DNA of 64,000 nt from contig JAYJMM010000116.1 of NCBI GenBank assembly GCA_037349105.1, positions 1,922,001-1,986,000 on the forward strand, written 5' to 3'. This stretch comes from Limnomonas spitsbergensis. Its lineage: Eukaryota; Chlorophyta; Chlorophyceae; Chlamydomonadales. Of the stretch, positions 1 to 13,800 are shown one piece after another; positions within the stretch are counted from its first letter, which is position 1; each line of letters begins with the position of its first letter. A model generated the notes under the pieces. That model worked only from the letters and a program-made list of their open reading frames with translations. It searched no databases and was not told the DNA's origin. Position numbers and translations under genes: made by a program.

Positions 1-3000
1 CTCATATGGCACAATATGGAACGATATAACCTCATATGGCACAATACGGAAGGATACAGCCTGATAGAGTACAATACGGAAGGATACAGCCTGATAGAGT
101 ACAATACGGAAGGATACAACCTGATAGAGCACAATACGGAAGGATACAACCTCATATGGCACAATACGGAACGATACAACCTCATATGGCACAATATGGA
201 ACGATATAACCTCATATGGCACAATACGGAAGGATACAACCTCATATGGCACAATATGGAACGATATAACCTCATATGGCACAATACGGAAGGATACAGC
301 CTGATAGAGTACAATACGGAAGGATACAACCTGATAGAGCACAATACGGAACGATACAACCTCATATGGCACAATATGGAACGATATAACCTCATATGGT
401 ACAATACGGAAGGATACAACCTGATAGAGCACAATACGGAAGGATACAGCCTGATAGAGTACAATACGGAAGGATACAACCTCATATGGCACAATACGGA
501 AGGATACAACCTCATATGGCACAATACGGAAGGATACAACCTCATATGGCACAATATGGAGCGATACAACCTCATATGGCACAATACGGAAGGATACAAC
601 CTCATACGGCACAATACGGAACGATACAGCCTGATAGAGTACAATACGGAAGGATACAGCCTGATAGAGCACAATACGGAAGGATACAGCCTGATAGAGC
701 ACAATACGGAAGGATACAACCTCATATGGCACAATACGGAACAATCCAACCTGATAGAGCACAATACGGAACGATACAGCCTCATATGGCACAATACGGA
801 AGGATACAACCTCATATGGCACAATACGGAAGGATACAGCCTGATAGACCACAATATGGAAGGATACAGCCTGATAGAGTACAATACGGAAGGATACAGC
901 CTGATAGAGTACAATACGGAAGGATACAACCTCATATGGCACAATACGGAAGGATACAACCTGATAGAGCACAATACGGAAGGATACAACCTGATAGAGC
1001 ACAATACGGAACGATACAGCCTGATAGAGCACAATACGGAAGGATACAACCTCATATGGCACAATACGGAACGATACAACCTCATATGGCACAATATGGA
1101 AGGATACAGCCTGATAGAGTACAATACGGAAGGATACAGCCTGATAGAGTACAATACGGAAGGATACAACCTCATATGGCACAATACGGAAGGATACAAC
1201 CTGATAGAGCACAATACGGAAGGATACAACCTGATAGAGCACAATACGGAAGGATACAACCTGATAGAGCACAATACGGAACGATACAACCTGATAGAGC
1301 ACAATACGGAACGATACAACCTCATATGGCACAATACGGAAGGATACAACCTCATATGGCACAATATGGAACGATATAACCTCATATGGCACAATACGGA
1401 AGGATACAGCCTGATAGAGTACAATACGGAAGGATACAGCCTGATAGAGTACAATACGGAAGGATACAACCTGATAGAGCACAATACGGAAGGATACAAC
1501 CTCATATGGCACAATACGGAACGATTCAACCTCATATGGCACAATATGGAACGATATAACCTCATATGGCACAATACGGAAGGATACAACCTCATATGGC
1601 ACAATATGGAACGATATAACCTCATATGGCACAATACGGAAGGATACAGCCTGATAGAGTACAATACGGAAGGATACAACCTGATAGAGCACAATACGGA
1701 ACGATACAACCTCATATGGCACAATATGGAACGATATAACCTCATATGGTACAATACGGAAGGATACAACCTGATAGAGCACAATACGGAAGGATACAGC
1801 CTGATAGAGTACAATACGGAAGGATACAACCTCATATGGCACAATACGGAAGGATACAACCTCATATGGCACAATACGGAAGGATACAACCTCATATGGC
1901 ACAATACGGAACGATACAACCTCATATGGCACAATACGGAAGGATACAACCTCATATGGCACAATACGGAACGATACAGCCTCATATGGCACAATACGGA
2001 AGGATACAACCTCATATGGCACAATACGGAAGGATACAACCTCATATGGCACAATACGGAAGGATACAACGTCATATGGCACAATACGGAACGATACAGC
2101 CTGATAGACCACAATACGGAACGATACAACCTGATAGAGCACAATACGGAAGGATACAACCTGATAGAGCACAATACGGAAGGATACAACCTGATAGAGC
2201 ACAATACGGAAGGATACAACCTGATAGAGCACAATACGGAACGATACAACCTCATATGGCACAATACGGAACGACACAACCTGATAGACCACAATACGGA
2301 ACGATACAACCTGATAGAGCACAATACGGAAGGATGCAACCTCATATGGCACAATACGGAACGATACAGCCTCATATGGCACAATACGGAAGGATACAAC
2401 CTCATATGGCACAATACGGAAGGATACAACCTCATATGGCACAATACGGAAGGATACAACCTCATATGGCACAATACGGAAGGATACAACCTCATATGGC
2501 ACAATACGGAAGGATACAACCTCATATGGCACAATACGGAAGGATACAACCTCATATGGCACAATACGGAAGGATACAACCTCATATGGCACAATACGGA
2601 AGGATACAACCTCATATGGCACAATACGGAAGGATACAACCTCATATGGCACAATACGGAAGGATACAACCTCATATGGCACAATACGGAAGGATACAAC
2701 CTCATATGGCACAATACGGAACGATATGGCACAATACGGAACGATACAACCTCATATGGCACAATACGGAACGATATGGCACAATACGGAACGATATGGC
2801 ACAATACAGAACGATATGGCACAATACGGAACGATACAACCTCATATGGCACAATACGGAACGATACAACCTCATATGGCACAATACGGAACGATACAAC
2901 CTCATATGGCACAATACGGAACGATATGGCACAATACGGAACGATACAACCTCATATGGCACAATACGGAACGATATGGCACAATACGGAACGATATGGC

Positions 3001-5437
3001 ACAATACGGAACGATATGGCACAATACGGAACGATACAACCTCATATGGCACAATACGGAACGATACAACCTCATATGGCACAATACGGAACGATACAAC
3101 CTCATATGGCACAATACGGAACGATACAACCTCATATGGCACAATACGGAACGATACAACCTCATATGGCACAATACGGAACGATACAACCTCATATGGC
3201 ACAATACGGAACGATATAACCTCATATGGCACAATACGGAGCGATACAGCCTCATATGGCACAATACAGAACGATACAACCTCATATGGCACAATACGGA
3301 ACGATATAACCTCATATGGCACAATACGGAACGATATAACCTCATATGGCACAATACGGAGCGATACAGCCTCATATGGCACAATACGGAACGATACAAC
3401 CTCATATGGCACAATACGGAACGATATGGCACAATACGGAACGATACAACCTCATATGGCACAATACGGAACGATATGGCACAATACGGAACGATATGGC
3501 ACAATACGGAACGATACAACCTCATATGGCACAATACGGAACGATACAACCTCATATGGCACAATACGGAACGATACAACCTCATATGGCACAATACGGA
3601 ACGATATGGCACAATACAGAACGATACAACCTCATATGGCACAATACGGAACGATACAACCTCATATGGCACAATACGGAACGATACAACCTCATATGGC
3701 ACAATACAGAACGATATAACCTCATATGGCACAATACGGAGCGATACAGCCTCATATGGCACAATACGGAACGATACAACCTCATATGGCACAATACAGA
3801 ACGATACAACCTCATATGGCACAATACGGAACGATACAACCTCATATGGCACAATACAGAACGATACAACCTCATATGGCACAATACGGAACGATACAAC
3901 CTCATATGGCACAATACGGAACGATACAACCTCATATGGCACAATACGGAACGATACAACCTCATATGGCACAATATGGAACGATACAGCCTCATATGGC
4001 ACAATACGGAACGATACAACCTCATATGGCACAATACGGAACGATACAACCTCATATGGCACAATACGGAACGATACAACCTCATATGGCACAATACGGA
4101 AGGATACAACCTCATATGGCACAATACGGAACGATACAACCTCATATGGCACAATACGGAACGATACAACACCATATGGCACAATACGGAACGATACAAC
4201 CTCATATGGCACAATACGGAACGATACAACCTCATATGGCACAATACGGAAGGATACAGCCTCATATGGCACAATACGGAACGATACAACCTCATATGGC
4301 ACAATACAGAACGATACAACCTCATATGGCACAATACGGAACGATACAACCTCATATGGCACAATACAGAACGATATAACCTCATATGGCACAATACGGA
4401 GCGATACAGCCTCATATGGCACAATACGGAACGATACAACCTCATATGGCACAATACAGAACGATACAACCTCATATGGCACAATACGGAACGATACAAC
4501 CTCATATGGCACAATACAGAACGATACAACCTCATATGGCACAATACGGAACGATACAACCTCATATGGCACAATACGGAACGATACAACCTCATATGGC
4601 ACAATACGGAACGATACAACCTCATATGGCACAATATGGAACGATACAGCCTCATATGGCACAATACGGAACGATACAACCTCATATGGCACAATACGGA
4701 ACGATACAACCTCATATGGCACAATACGGAACGATACAACCTCATATGGCACAATACGGAAGGATACAACCTCATATGGCACAATACGGAACGATACAAC
4801 CTCATATGGCACAATACGGAACGATACAACCTCATATGGCACAATACGGAACGATACAACCTCATATGGCACAATACGGAACGATACAACCTCATATGGC
4901 ACAATACGGAACGATATAACCTCATATGGCACAATACGGAACGATACAACCTCATATGGCACAATACGGAACGATATGGCACAATACGGAACGATACAAC
5001 CTCATATGGCACAATACGGAACGATACAACCTCATATGGCACAATACGGAACGATACAACCTCATATGGCACAATACGGAACGATATGGCACAATACGGA
5101 ACGATACAACCTCATATGGCACAATACGGAACGATACAACCTCATATGGCACAATACGGAACGATACAACCTCATATGGCACAATACGGAACGATATAAC
5201 CTCATATGGCACAATACGGAACGATACAACCTCATATGGCACAATACGGAACGATATGGCACAATACGGAACGATACAACCTCATATGGCACAATACGGA
5301 ACGATACAACCTCATATGGCACAATACGGAACGATACAACCTCATATGGCACAATACGGAACGATATGGCACAATACGGAACGATACAACCTCATATGGC
5401 ACAATACGGAACGATACAACCTCATATGGCACAATAC
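1..5437. repeat. 30-bp satellite array
   Basis: Uninterrupted tandem array of about 30-bp units with two main variants: one beginning cctcatatggcacaatacgg, one beginning cctgatagagcacaatacgg. Up to about 2700 the variants are mixed. From 2700 to 5437, 20-bp half units (acgatatggcacaatacgga) are interspersed. Because the unit is a multiple of 3 and lacks stops, long frames stay open on both strands; they are not genes. Higher-order copying is visible: the variant order around 181-480 recurs at 1531-1830 (offset 1350), and 3720-4140 recurs at 4380-4800 (offset 660). Confidence 0.97.
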
Positions 5438-5760
5438 GTGCAATACGGCCCAGTAAGGCATGATACGTCACATGCTTAGCTGGATTGTACCATCAGAGTA
5501 GCACGATATGGCAAACTACGGCTCGGTTTGAGCCGGATTATGCCACCAATCTACCCTGAATCAGCTGCGTTGATGTGGTGATGCATCAATTATGCCCCGT
5601 CCTGCACGGTTGCTGTGGATGTGATGTGTTCGTGCTGGTGTTGTCTCGTGAGCCGCACAGTTGCAGCGGCTGTGACGAGTTGTTGCAGTTGTGATGCTGT
5701 TTCTGTTGTTGCATCGCAACGAACACGCTCACCCTCCCATTTATTTTGTGTTTGAAAGGG
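5438..5760. other. non-repetitive flank of the satellite
   Basis: Single-copy sequence with no convincing coding frame. Its first 80 bases (tagctggattgtaccatcag, then gtagcacgatatggca) resemble 11604-11640 inside intron 3, where a small degenerate patch of the same satellite family lies. From 5590 it is rich in TGTTG-type simple sequence. Confidence 0.6.
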
Positions 5761-6385
5761 ACAGGCTAGGGTTCAGAGGTTGGGGTTCAGAGGTTAGGGT
5801 TCAGATGTTAGGGTTTACAGGTTAGGGTTCAGAGGTTAGGGTTCAAAGGTTAGGCTTCAGAGGTTAGGGTTCAGAGGTTAGGGTTCAGAGGCTAGGGTTC
5901 AGATGTTGGGGTTCAAAGGTTAAGGTTAAGAGGTTAGGGTTCAGAGGTTACGGTTCATACATACGGGTCCAGGGGTTAGGGTTCAGAGGTTAGGGTTCAT
6001 ATGTTGGGGTTCAAAGGTTAGGGTTCAGGGGTTCAGGGGTTAAGGTTCAGGGGTTAGGGTTCAGGGGTTAGGGTTCAGAGGTTAGGGTTCAGAGGTTTGG
6101 GTTGAGAGGTTAAGGTTCAGAGGTTAGGGTTAATAGATTAGGGTTCAGAGGTTAGGGTTCAGAGGTTAGGGTTCAGAGGTTTGGGTTGAGAGGTTAAGGT
6201 TCAGAGGTTAGGGTCAATAGATTAGGGTTCAGAGGTTAGGGTTCAGAGGTTAGGGTTCAGAGGTTAGGGTTCAGAGGTTATGGTTGAGAGGCTATTGGTC
6301 AGGGGTGTTAAGCTAGGTTGATATCAGAGGTTAGGGTTCAGAGGTTAGTGGTCAGGGGTTGAAAGCTAGGGTGATATCAGAGGGG
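5761..6385. repeat. degenerate telomere-like 14-bp array
   Basis: Roughly 40 imperfect copies of gttagggttcagag, related to the plant-type TTTAGGG telomere heptamer but with alternating GTTAGGG and GTTCAGA halves. The order is irregular, with decayed copies near 5940 and 6290. It looks like an old interstitial telomere-derived minisatellite, not a chromosome end. Confidence 0.9.
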
Positions 6386-6950
6386 GCTGTCAACCGACGT
6401 GTATCTGGCAACAATAGAAAGTACGCTTCCATAATAAAGAGCGCGAGGCGGAGCCAATAACATCAGAAATCTGGTGCGAGCGAAAAGGAAGATAGCACAT
6501 TATGTCGGTGGAGAAAAAAGGAACTCACAACACGGCCAAGTATCAAGTATGTCGGCACTCCATTGTCAGAGAAAAAGATCCACGTGATATGGTCACAGGG
6601 ATTCAGATTCTGCCTTCGGCCTCAGATTCTTCCTTTGGCTGTGGCCTGCCTTCGGCTGATCCCCCCCTTATTTTTCTTTAGGCCCGCGCCGAGTCGCCCC
6701 TAGCAGGGCGATCGGCCATATTTTATTTTTGGCCATTCTCGTCGACGACCGATTGGGTATGACTTCACTGATCCACGTGGTATGGTCGTATGGGGCAACG
6801 GGGTGTCCTTGTGGGTTTAGGGTTGAGGGTTAAGGGCTGAGGGTTGATGATCATGTGGATGTCGCCACGCCTCATAGACCTGCCCCGATTTCATGAACCC
6901 AATCTTAAAGCCCTCGACCCTAACTAAACCCCTCAACATAATTTAAGCTA
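6386..6950. other. non-coding sequence upstream of the first recognised exon
   Basis: No supported gene. It contains short local duplications (ccttcggc motifs at 6610-6660; two 'atccacgtg.tatggtc' segments at 6579 and 6771) and a weak telomere-like stretch (gggtttagggttgagggtta, 6815). A promoter or first exon of the NOV-like gene could be here or further left, but I see no TATA box or start that decides it. Confidence 0.5.
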
Positions 6951-7035
6951 ATGGCAATATCTACTTCATGGCAATATCTACTTCATGGCAATATCTACTT
7001 CATGGCAATATCTACTTTATGGCAATATCTACTTT
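6951..7035. repeat. 17-bp tandem repeat, 5 copies
   Basis: Five copies of atggcaatatctacttc (last ones with ctttat). Each copy carries an ATG, so it creates false N-terminal extensions of the first exon frame. Confidence 0.9.
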
Positions 7036-7147
7036 ATATCATACTTTTACTTTCCTTACAAACCCCAAACCCCAAATGAACCCCAACTCGCAACTACTGA
7101 ACTCTACCCCCCTCTATTATGTGATCCCGCCCGCCCTCTTCACCCAG

Positions 7148-7829
7148 GTCAGCGTTCTGGGGACAGCACTTGCCTCTGAGCCCGTGCCACCAGCAAAGGG
7201 TGCAGCGAGTGCTTGCAAGCAGAGGCTCCAATTCGTGTTTGGTCGCGAGGATCCAGCAGGGTACGACGGCAAGGAGGATGCAGAGGGGGCAGATGGGGAT
7301 GCCTCAGACAACGATTCAAGCAGCCAGGCATCAAAGGGAGGCCCTTTTTTGCAACTGCCGCTGGCCGTCATCGACGACGCTAGCCGGCTGCTGGGCAAGG
7401 TCTCAGTCGCGCTCCGCGATGTCGACGAGCTCTACCGCGCGCTCGAGCGACTGCGCGGCGAGCGCCGCGCGGCCGCTGAAGCGGCCGCGGCCGCGGCCCG
7501 CGGTGGCGACGGCGGTGTCGATGCGGACACGCTCGCCCAGGCGCTGCAGCAGCTGGCTGCGCAGTGCCAGGCGGGGCCCGGGCTGCAGGCGCTTGCACAG
7601 CTGGAGAGGGACGTGTGCCTACACTTTGGCGTTGAGTCGTGGGCGAACCTGGGTCACGGAGCCACCCTGCTGTCCACACTGTATGGTCCGGCTGCGGCCG
7701 ACGAGCCAGCTCTGAGGGACGTTCAGCGGGATGCCGAGGCGTGTGCGGGCGGCGGGGGCGCCGCCGGGGGGCATGGATTGGAGGAGGTGTTGAATGTGGT
7801 GCATGGCGTGTCTGCCGGCTTCGAGGAAG
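7148..7829 (+). CDS. NOV-like gene, exon 1 of those visible
   Basis: Opens after a pyrimidine-rich acceptor (ccctcttcacccag|GTCAGC) and closes at GAG GAA G|gtggga, phase 1. Codes 227 residues: an acidic Ser/Asp stretch, a helical Ala/Arg-rich segment (residues about 95-140, probably coiled coil), and the family motif [19 protein letters not shown] near residues 160-180, which matches the W/F-x-x-LGHG block in the N-terminal region of plant NOV proteins. The same frame is open back to 6968 and has ATGs at 6968 and 7076, so an initiating exon starting at 7076 is possible; I prefer an internal exon because of the good acceptor and because plant NOV has more N-terminal sequence. Confidence 0.8.
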
Positions 7830-10800
7830 GTGGGAAAGAGAGCAGCATGACAAGATGTTTTCATCAGCCTGGAGATTCTATTAAGTTCATAAAAACAATA
7901 TAAATAGTGTACCGTGCCGTGTTGTTACTCTATATTCGTTTTTTTAAATTATTTACCCCTTCAATACCGCGAGTACCGTACCTTACAATTGAATAGCCTT
8001 CCCGTCCCCCTAGCATTTTGTATTATTATTATTATTATTAAGCCCCGCAGTTTTTTATTATTATTACTGCTCGCAGGGACAACCGTAGATCATTTGTTTA
8101 TTAACTGTTAACCGACTATAACCGATTCCGCCCAGCAACATTTTTTCGCACTCTTGATATGTTTAGGGTAACCGTGTGGTCGAATGTGTTACCGAGTTAT
8201 AACCCGAGGTCGGGGCCAGGGCGAGGGGGATAATCACCGTGGCCGAAACCCTACACCCTGCACCCTAAACCCTAAACCTTAAACACTCTGACAACCACAC
8301 ACGCCCTCACCAGTCATTGTTTTTAGTCGGCACCAGGTACGACTGGCGCCAGAATAGAGTGTCATACAATCATGGGTCTGCGAGTCGAGAGCAGTCTCTC
8401 GGCTCCGAAAAATTGCTAAAATCGCAAAATCACGAGAAAGGATTTGTTTTGTGCCTGCAGCGGTCTGTGGGAGCAACCAAGTATGGCACTGGTACCTGTT
8501 ATGGTAGCTCACCTAGTACTATGGCCGAACCAGTGGCTTCCTTAATCCACGCCTTAAGGCGTATCTCATTTCTAGGGTTGGGAGGCCTGCCTCACACCTT
8601 ATTAAGTCCCAGCAAGATATTATCTTGCACAGGAACACCTAAAACCGAAGCCTATACATGCTGTGCCGTACTGTCGGTTTGGTGGTTGGCTCGCTCACTG
8701 AATTGGCCCCTGATGCCCCCCAAATGGCCGCGAGCCGTTTGGACTAGTGGGAAATGTTTGCGGGATGCATTACGTCTGATGTGGGACCTCTGTGCGGCAG
8801 GTGCAAAGTCAGGGATCCATGCCCTTATTCCGCGTTCGCTGTTGCTGGTGTGTCTTTTTGTTCTCTGGTGCTTGTTTCGGTTTTCGTTGGTGATTTACTC
8901 CCGGTTCGCTCTGCCGGGCCCTTTCGCAAAAGACTGAGGGTGGTTGCCTCAACTTTGTAGCAACAACTTATTGATAAAATAGAGTATCTATACGGCAGGC
9001 GTCAATTGCAATTTTATGGGCTGTACTGTTCATTTATTCATTTATCCATTGATTCATTTATTCATTAAATCATTGATTCATTGATTCATTAAATCATTGA
9101 TTCATTTATTCATTTATCCATTGATTCATTTATTCATTAAATCATCGATTCATTTATACCAAGCAATTAAGTGGCAGCGTCATCATTTAGGCAATCACCG
9201 CCCTCCACTGCCTCCCTTGCTTCCTCCTCTTTCTCCCTCTCTTCCCCTCATTCTACCTTTTCGACCCTTCTCCCCTTTGCTGCCTCTCCTTCCTTCCTTT
9301 CCACCCCTCTCTCTCTTTTGCTGCCAAACAGAGAGCCTGCGACTGGATCCGGACGTCCAGATCTGCCTCTCCGCCGCCGTGTGCTCTCATTTCCAAGTGC
9401 GGGAGTGGGCGGACCTAGGGCATGGCACTCTGCACCAGGTCCTAATGCAGCTTCCCACCTGGCAGGACGCGGCCGGCACTCAACCCGGCAGCGGGAACCG
9501 CAGCAGGAGCAGGGGGACGCTGCCAGGGCGACACTTGGAGGCAGGAGAGAAGAAAGAGGAGGAGGAGGAGAGGGAGGAGGAGGAGGGGGAGAGGGAAGAG
9601 AAGATGGAGGAGGATGAGAGGGAGGAGAAGAGGGGAGAGGAGAGAGAGGAGGGGAGTTTGTTGCTCAGCGGATGCATGGTGGTGCCAGTTGTGGCAGTGG
9701 CCAGGCGCGCTTTAGGTGAGCCGGGATTTTGTGGGAGATCTATTTTGGTAAGCAAATACCGTGTCAATCATTAATTTGAAGAACGAAAGAGGGTGCTGCC
9801 ATTTTGAGGACCTGAACCCTGAACCCTGAACCCTGAACCCTGAACCCTGAACCCTGAACCCCAAACCCCGAACCTTGAACCCTGAACCCTGAACCCTGAA
9901 CCCTGAACCCTGAACCCTGAACCCCAAACCCCAAACCTTGAACCTTGAACCTTGAACCCTGAACCCTGAACCCTGAACCCTGAACCCTGAACCCTGAACC
10001 CTGAACCCTGAACCCTGAACCCTGAACCCTGAACCCTGAACCCTGAACCCTGAACCCTGAACCCTGAACCCTGAACCCTGAACCCTGAACCCTGAACCCT
10101 GAACCCTGAACCCTGAACCCTGAACCCTGAACCCTGAACCCTGAACCCTGAACCCTGAACCCTGAACCCTGAACCCTGAACCCTGAACCCTGAACCCTGA
10201 ACCCTGAAAAAACAGGAGCGGCTCCTGGCGCATGGTCAGTAGAGCCGGAGGAGGAGCGAGTGCTCACTGAGGTGGCGGTACGCACCCTAAGCACGGTCCC
10301 TCTGCTGGCAGAGCTGCACGGACACACCCTGTGGAACCAGGTGTGAATATGGGAGGGGGCGGGGGGGGGGGGCAGATGAAACAGGTGATTGGGGGAGAAG
10401 AAGCAGAGGATGGACGCAGGTGAAACAGGTGATTGGGGGAGAAGAACCAGAGGATGGGGGCAGGTGAAACAGGTGATTGGGGGAGAAGAACCAGAGGATG
10501 GGGGCAGGTGAAACAGGTGATTGGGGGAGAAGAAGCAGAGGATGGGGGCAGATGAAACAGGTGATTGGGGGAGAAGAAGCAGAGGATGGACGCAGGTGAA
10601 ACAGGTGATTGGGGGAGAAGAACCAGAGGATGGGGGCAGGTGAAACAGGTGATTGGGGGAGAAGAAGCAGAGGATGGGGGCAAGTGAAACAGGTGATTGG
10701 GGGAGAAGAAGCAGAGGATGGGGGCAAGTGAAACAGGTGATTGGGGGTAAAGAACCAGAGGATGGGGGCAGGTGAAACAGGTGATTGGGGGCGAAGAAGC

Positions 10801-13800
10801 AGAGGATGGGGGCAGGTAAAACAGGTGATTGGGGGTAAAGAACCAGAGGATGGGGGCAGGTGAAACAGGTGATTGGGGGAGAAGAAGCAGAGGATGGGGG
10901 CAGGTGAAGCAGGTGGTTGGGGGAGAAGAAGCAGAGGATGGGGGCAAGTGAAACAGGTGATTGGGGGAGAAGAAGCAGAGGATGGGGGCAAGTGAAACAG
11001 GTGATTGGGGGAGAAATGCCAGGTGGGGCTGCTGGGTGGAGCAAGTGAAGCAGGTGGTGGAGGGATCCAGGTTTGACTACTGGGGGGGGGGGGGGGGGGG
11101 GGGGCAGGTGAAATAGGTGATGGGGGGAGAAGAGTCAGGTGTGAATGCTGGGGAAGGGGGGGGAGGGAGGGAGGTGAAATAGACGATGGGGGGTGAAGAG
11201 TCAGGTGTGAATGCTGGGGAGGGAGGGGTGGGGGGGCAGGTGAAATAGGTTATGGGGGGGAGAAAAGCCAGGTGTGAATGCTGGGGAGGGAGGGGTGGGG
11301 GGGCAGGTGAAATAGGTGATGGGGGGGGGGGGGGGGGGAGAGCCAGGTGTGAATGCTAGGGGGGGGGCAGATAAAGCAAGTGGTGGGGGAGAAGCATCAG
11401 TTGTGGGAATAGCACAAGCCTTCCGGTCTCAAGGGATTGAGCGGTGATTGGGGCTCCAAGGAAAGGGCATCTTCAACGTAAATGCGCTGGTTATAGACGG
11501 GGCGCTCTCGTAACATGGATGTGCGGTAGACGGGCCATTGGCTTAACATGAATCCATGATTTGTAGCGTGACTGCTGGCAAAGTAGCGAGATACAGCACA
11601 GGTTTGGCTGGATTTTACTATCATGGTAGCACGATACGGCACGATACGATACCGTACGGTACGGCACGTTATGGCACGATACGGCATGGTACATTACAGT
11701 TTGATACGGCACATATAGGCTCAGATTTACCTCTCTTATTTCCCTGCTGGCCCCCACCGCTCCCCCCTCCCCCCCATGTCTCCCTTCCCCCCTGTCTCCC
11801 TCTGACTCCCCTATCTCCCTTCCCCCCCCTGTGTCTGCCTGGACAGCGCTTCTCAGGCACCCTGGGCCCTCTGCTTCCGTTCCTCCGTAAGGTCCGCCCC
11901 CTCCTGCCCTTCCTGGTCCTACAAGGGCCGCTTGCGGCAGGCGGGGCGGCAGCTGGCGCCCTGTTTGCTGTGCCAGCAGCGGCCTCGGTGGAGGGCCTAC
12001 AGGCCGCCCTCAACGCGGTGGGTTTGTGGAGTAAGATTGAGGGGGGCAGAATGGGGGTGGGGGCGGGAGCGGGGTTTCAGAGAGGGGGGCTGGAGTGGGA
12101 TTGGTTTTTTTAGAGTGGGGGCGGGAGCGGGAGCGGGATTGGAGAGTGTGGGGCGGGAGCGGGGTTGGAGAGAAAGTAGCATATGTATTACAGAGGCCAC
12201 CTACCAGTGGGCCAGTTTTCTCTCTGTAATTAACTTGTTGCCCTAAAAGCTTTCACAGGCTACAAACCATGGGCCGCGAGCCGTTTACAATGAGGGACGT
12301 GAGCCCTGTGCCATGTGGGAAATTTTCTGTGTGCGCCATGCATGCCATGTGTTCCATGTGTGCCATGCTGGCCATGCGGGCCATGGGGGCCATGCGGGCC
12401 ATGGTGGCCATGCAGGCCATGGGGGCCATGCGGGCCATGGGGGCCATGCGGGCCATGGGGGCCATGCGGGCCATGGGGGAAATGGGGGCCATGGGGGCCA
12501 TGCAGGCCATGGGCCATGTGGGACGTGTGTCCTGTGGGCCATGTGGGCCATGTGGGCCATGTGGGCCATGCGGGCCATGGGCCATGTGGGACGTGAGCCC
12601 TAAGCCGTATGTCATGTGGGCCATGTGGGCCATGCGGGCCATGGGCCATGTGGGATGTGAGCCCTAAGCCGTATGTCCTGTGGGCCATGTGGGTCATGTG
12701 GGCCATGAAGGCCATGTGGGCCATGTGGGTCATGTGGGTCATGTGAGCCATGTGGGTCATTTGCTATGTGGGCCATGGGGGACAGGTGCTCCATGTTTCA
12801 ATTGCTCACATTAGGCTCCCCACTCCCCACCCCTTCTCCGACTCCCCCTGCATGGCTCTCAGGACGATGCGCCAGCCGCCGCTGCGTGTCTGGTTGGGTT
12901 GATGGTTCTGCCGACTGCCTCACGCAACCACGATGCCGGGAGTGACAAGCTGTTTGCCAGCCTCACTCGCCAGCTGCAGAACTTTGTGGAGGATCGTCAT
13001 ATCGCATCAGCAGCGGGTAGGTCACACCCGTGCCACACCTATAGCAGGTAGGTCACACCTGTAGCGAGTAGGTCACACCCCTGCTTCACACCTTAAGTGG
13101 GTAGATCACACCCCTGCTTCACACCTGTAGTGGGTAGGTCACACCCCTGCTTCACACCTGTAGTGGGTAGGCCACACCCCTGCACCACCCCTGCTTTATA
13201 CCTGTGGTGGGTAGGTCACACCCCTGCTTCACACCTGTAGTGGGTAGGTCACACCCCTGCTCCACACCTGTAGTGGGAGGTCACACCCCTGCACCATCCC
13301 TGTAGTGTCTAGGCCACACCCCTGTTTCACACCTGTAGTGGGTAGGTCTCACACCTGTGGCCCCGTGTTACACCTGTAGTGGGTAGGTCACACCCCTGCT
13401 TCACACCTGTATTGGGTAGGTCACACCCCTGCACCACACATGTAGTGCCTAGGTCACACCCATGCACCACTCACGTAGCGGGTACGCCACACGCCTGTGG
13501 CCCTGTGTTACACCTGTAGTGGGTAGGTCAGACCCCTGTGTTACACCTGTAGCGGGTAGGTCACACCCCTGTGCCACACATGTATTGGGTAGGTCACAAT
13601 CCTGCATAACACAGGTGGCGGGTGGGTTACACTCACGTATCATGCATGTTGGTTCCCCCCACCTTATCTCCACCTCCCTTCACCTTCCTTCCACCTTCCC
13701 TCCACCTTCTCTCAATCGTAGGTGAGGAGCTTCTGTCCCTGTTCCTGCTCTGCATCGTGGCGCACGTGCCAACCCACGAGCTCCGCGTCCTGATCGCCCA

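Larger units (their letters stand above)
7830..9331. other. intron 1
   Basis: Mostly unique, AT-richer sequence. It includes ATT trinucleotide runs (8025-8072), a short CCCTAAA cluster (8255-8285), part of a dispersed element (8568-8640) and an 'attcattt' repeat (9023-9160). A 206-codon frame at 8317-8937 has no family features and overlaps the dispersed element, so I do not call it a gene. Ends in a C/T-rich tract before exon 2. Confidence 0.7.

Noticed and set aside
16..5479. Long open frames (up to 1067 codons) on both strands of the 30-bp satellite
   Set aside because: Stop-free unit with a length that is a multiple of 3; all frames open, strict tandem repetition, no start context or splice structure.
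5761..6385. Chromosome end (telomere)
   Set aside because: Degenerate units, flanked by unique sequence and a long gene; interstitial.
7076..7147. ATG at 7076 as gene start
   Set aside because: In frame, but there is a strong acceptor at 7147 and the added residues (Asn/Pro/Ser/Tyr-rich) do not resemble the family. Left open as an alternative.
8317..8937. 206-codon frame in intron 1
   Set aside because: No recognised domain; overlaps a dispersed repeat whose other copies are non-coding.
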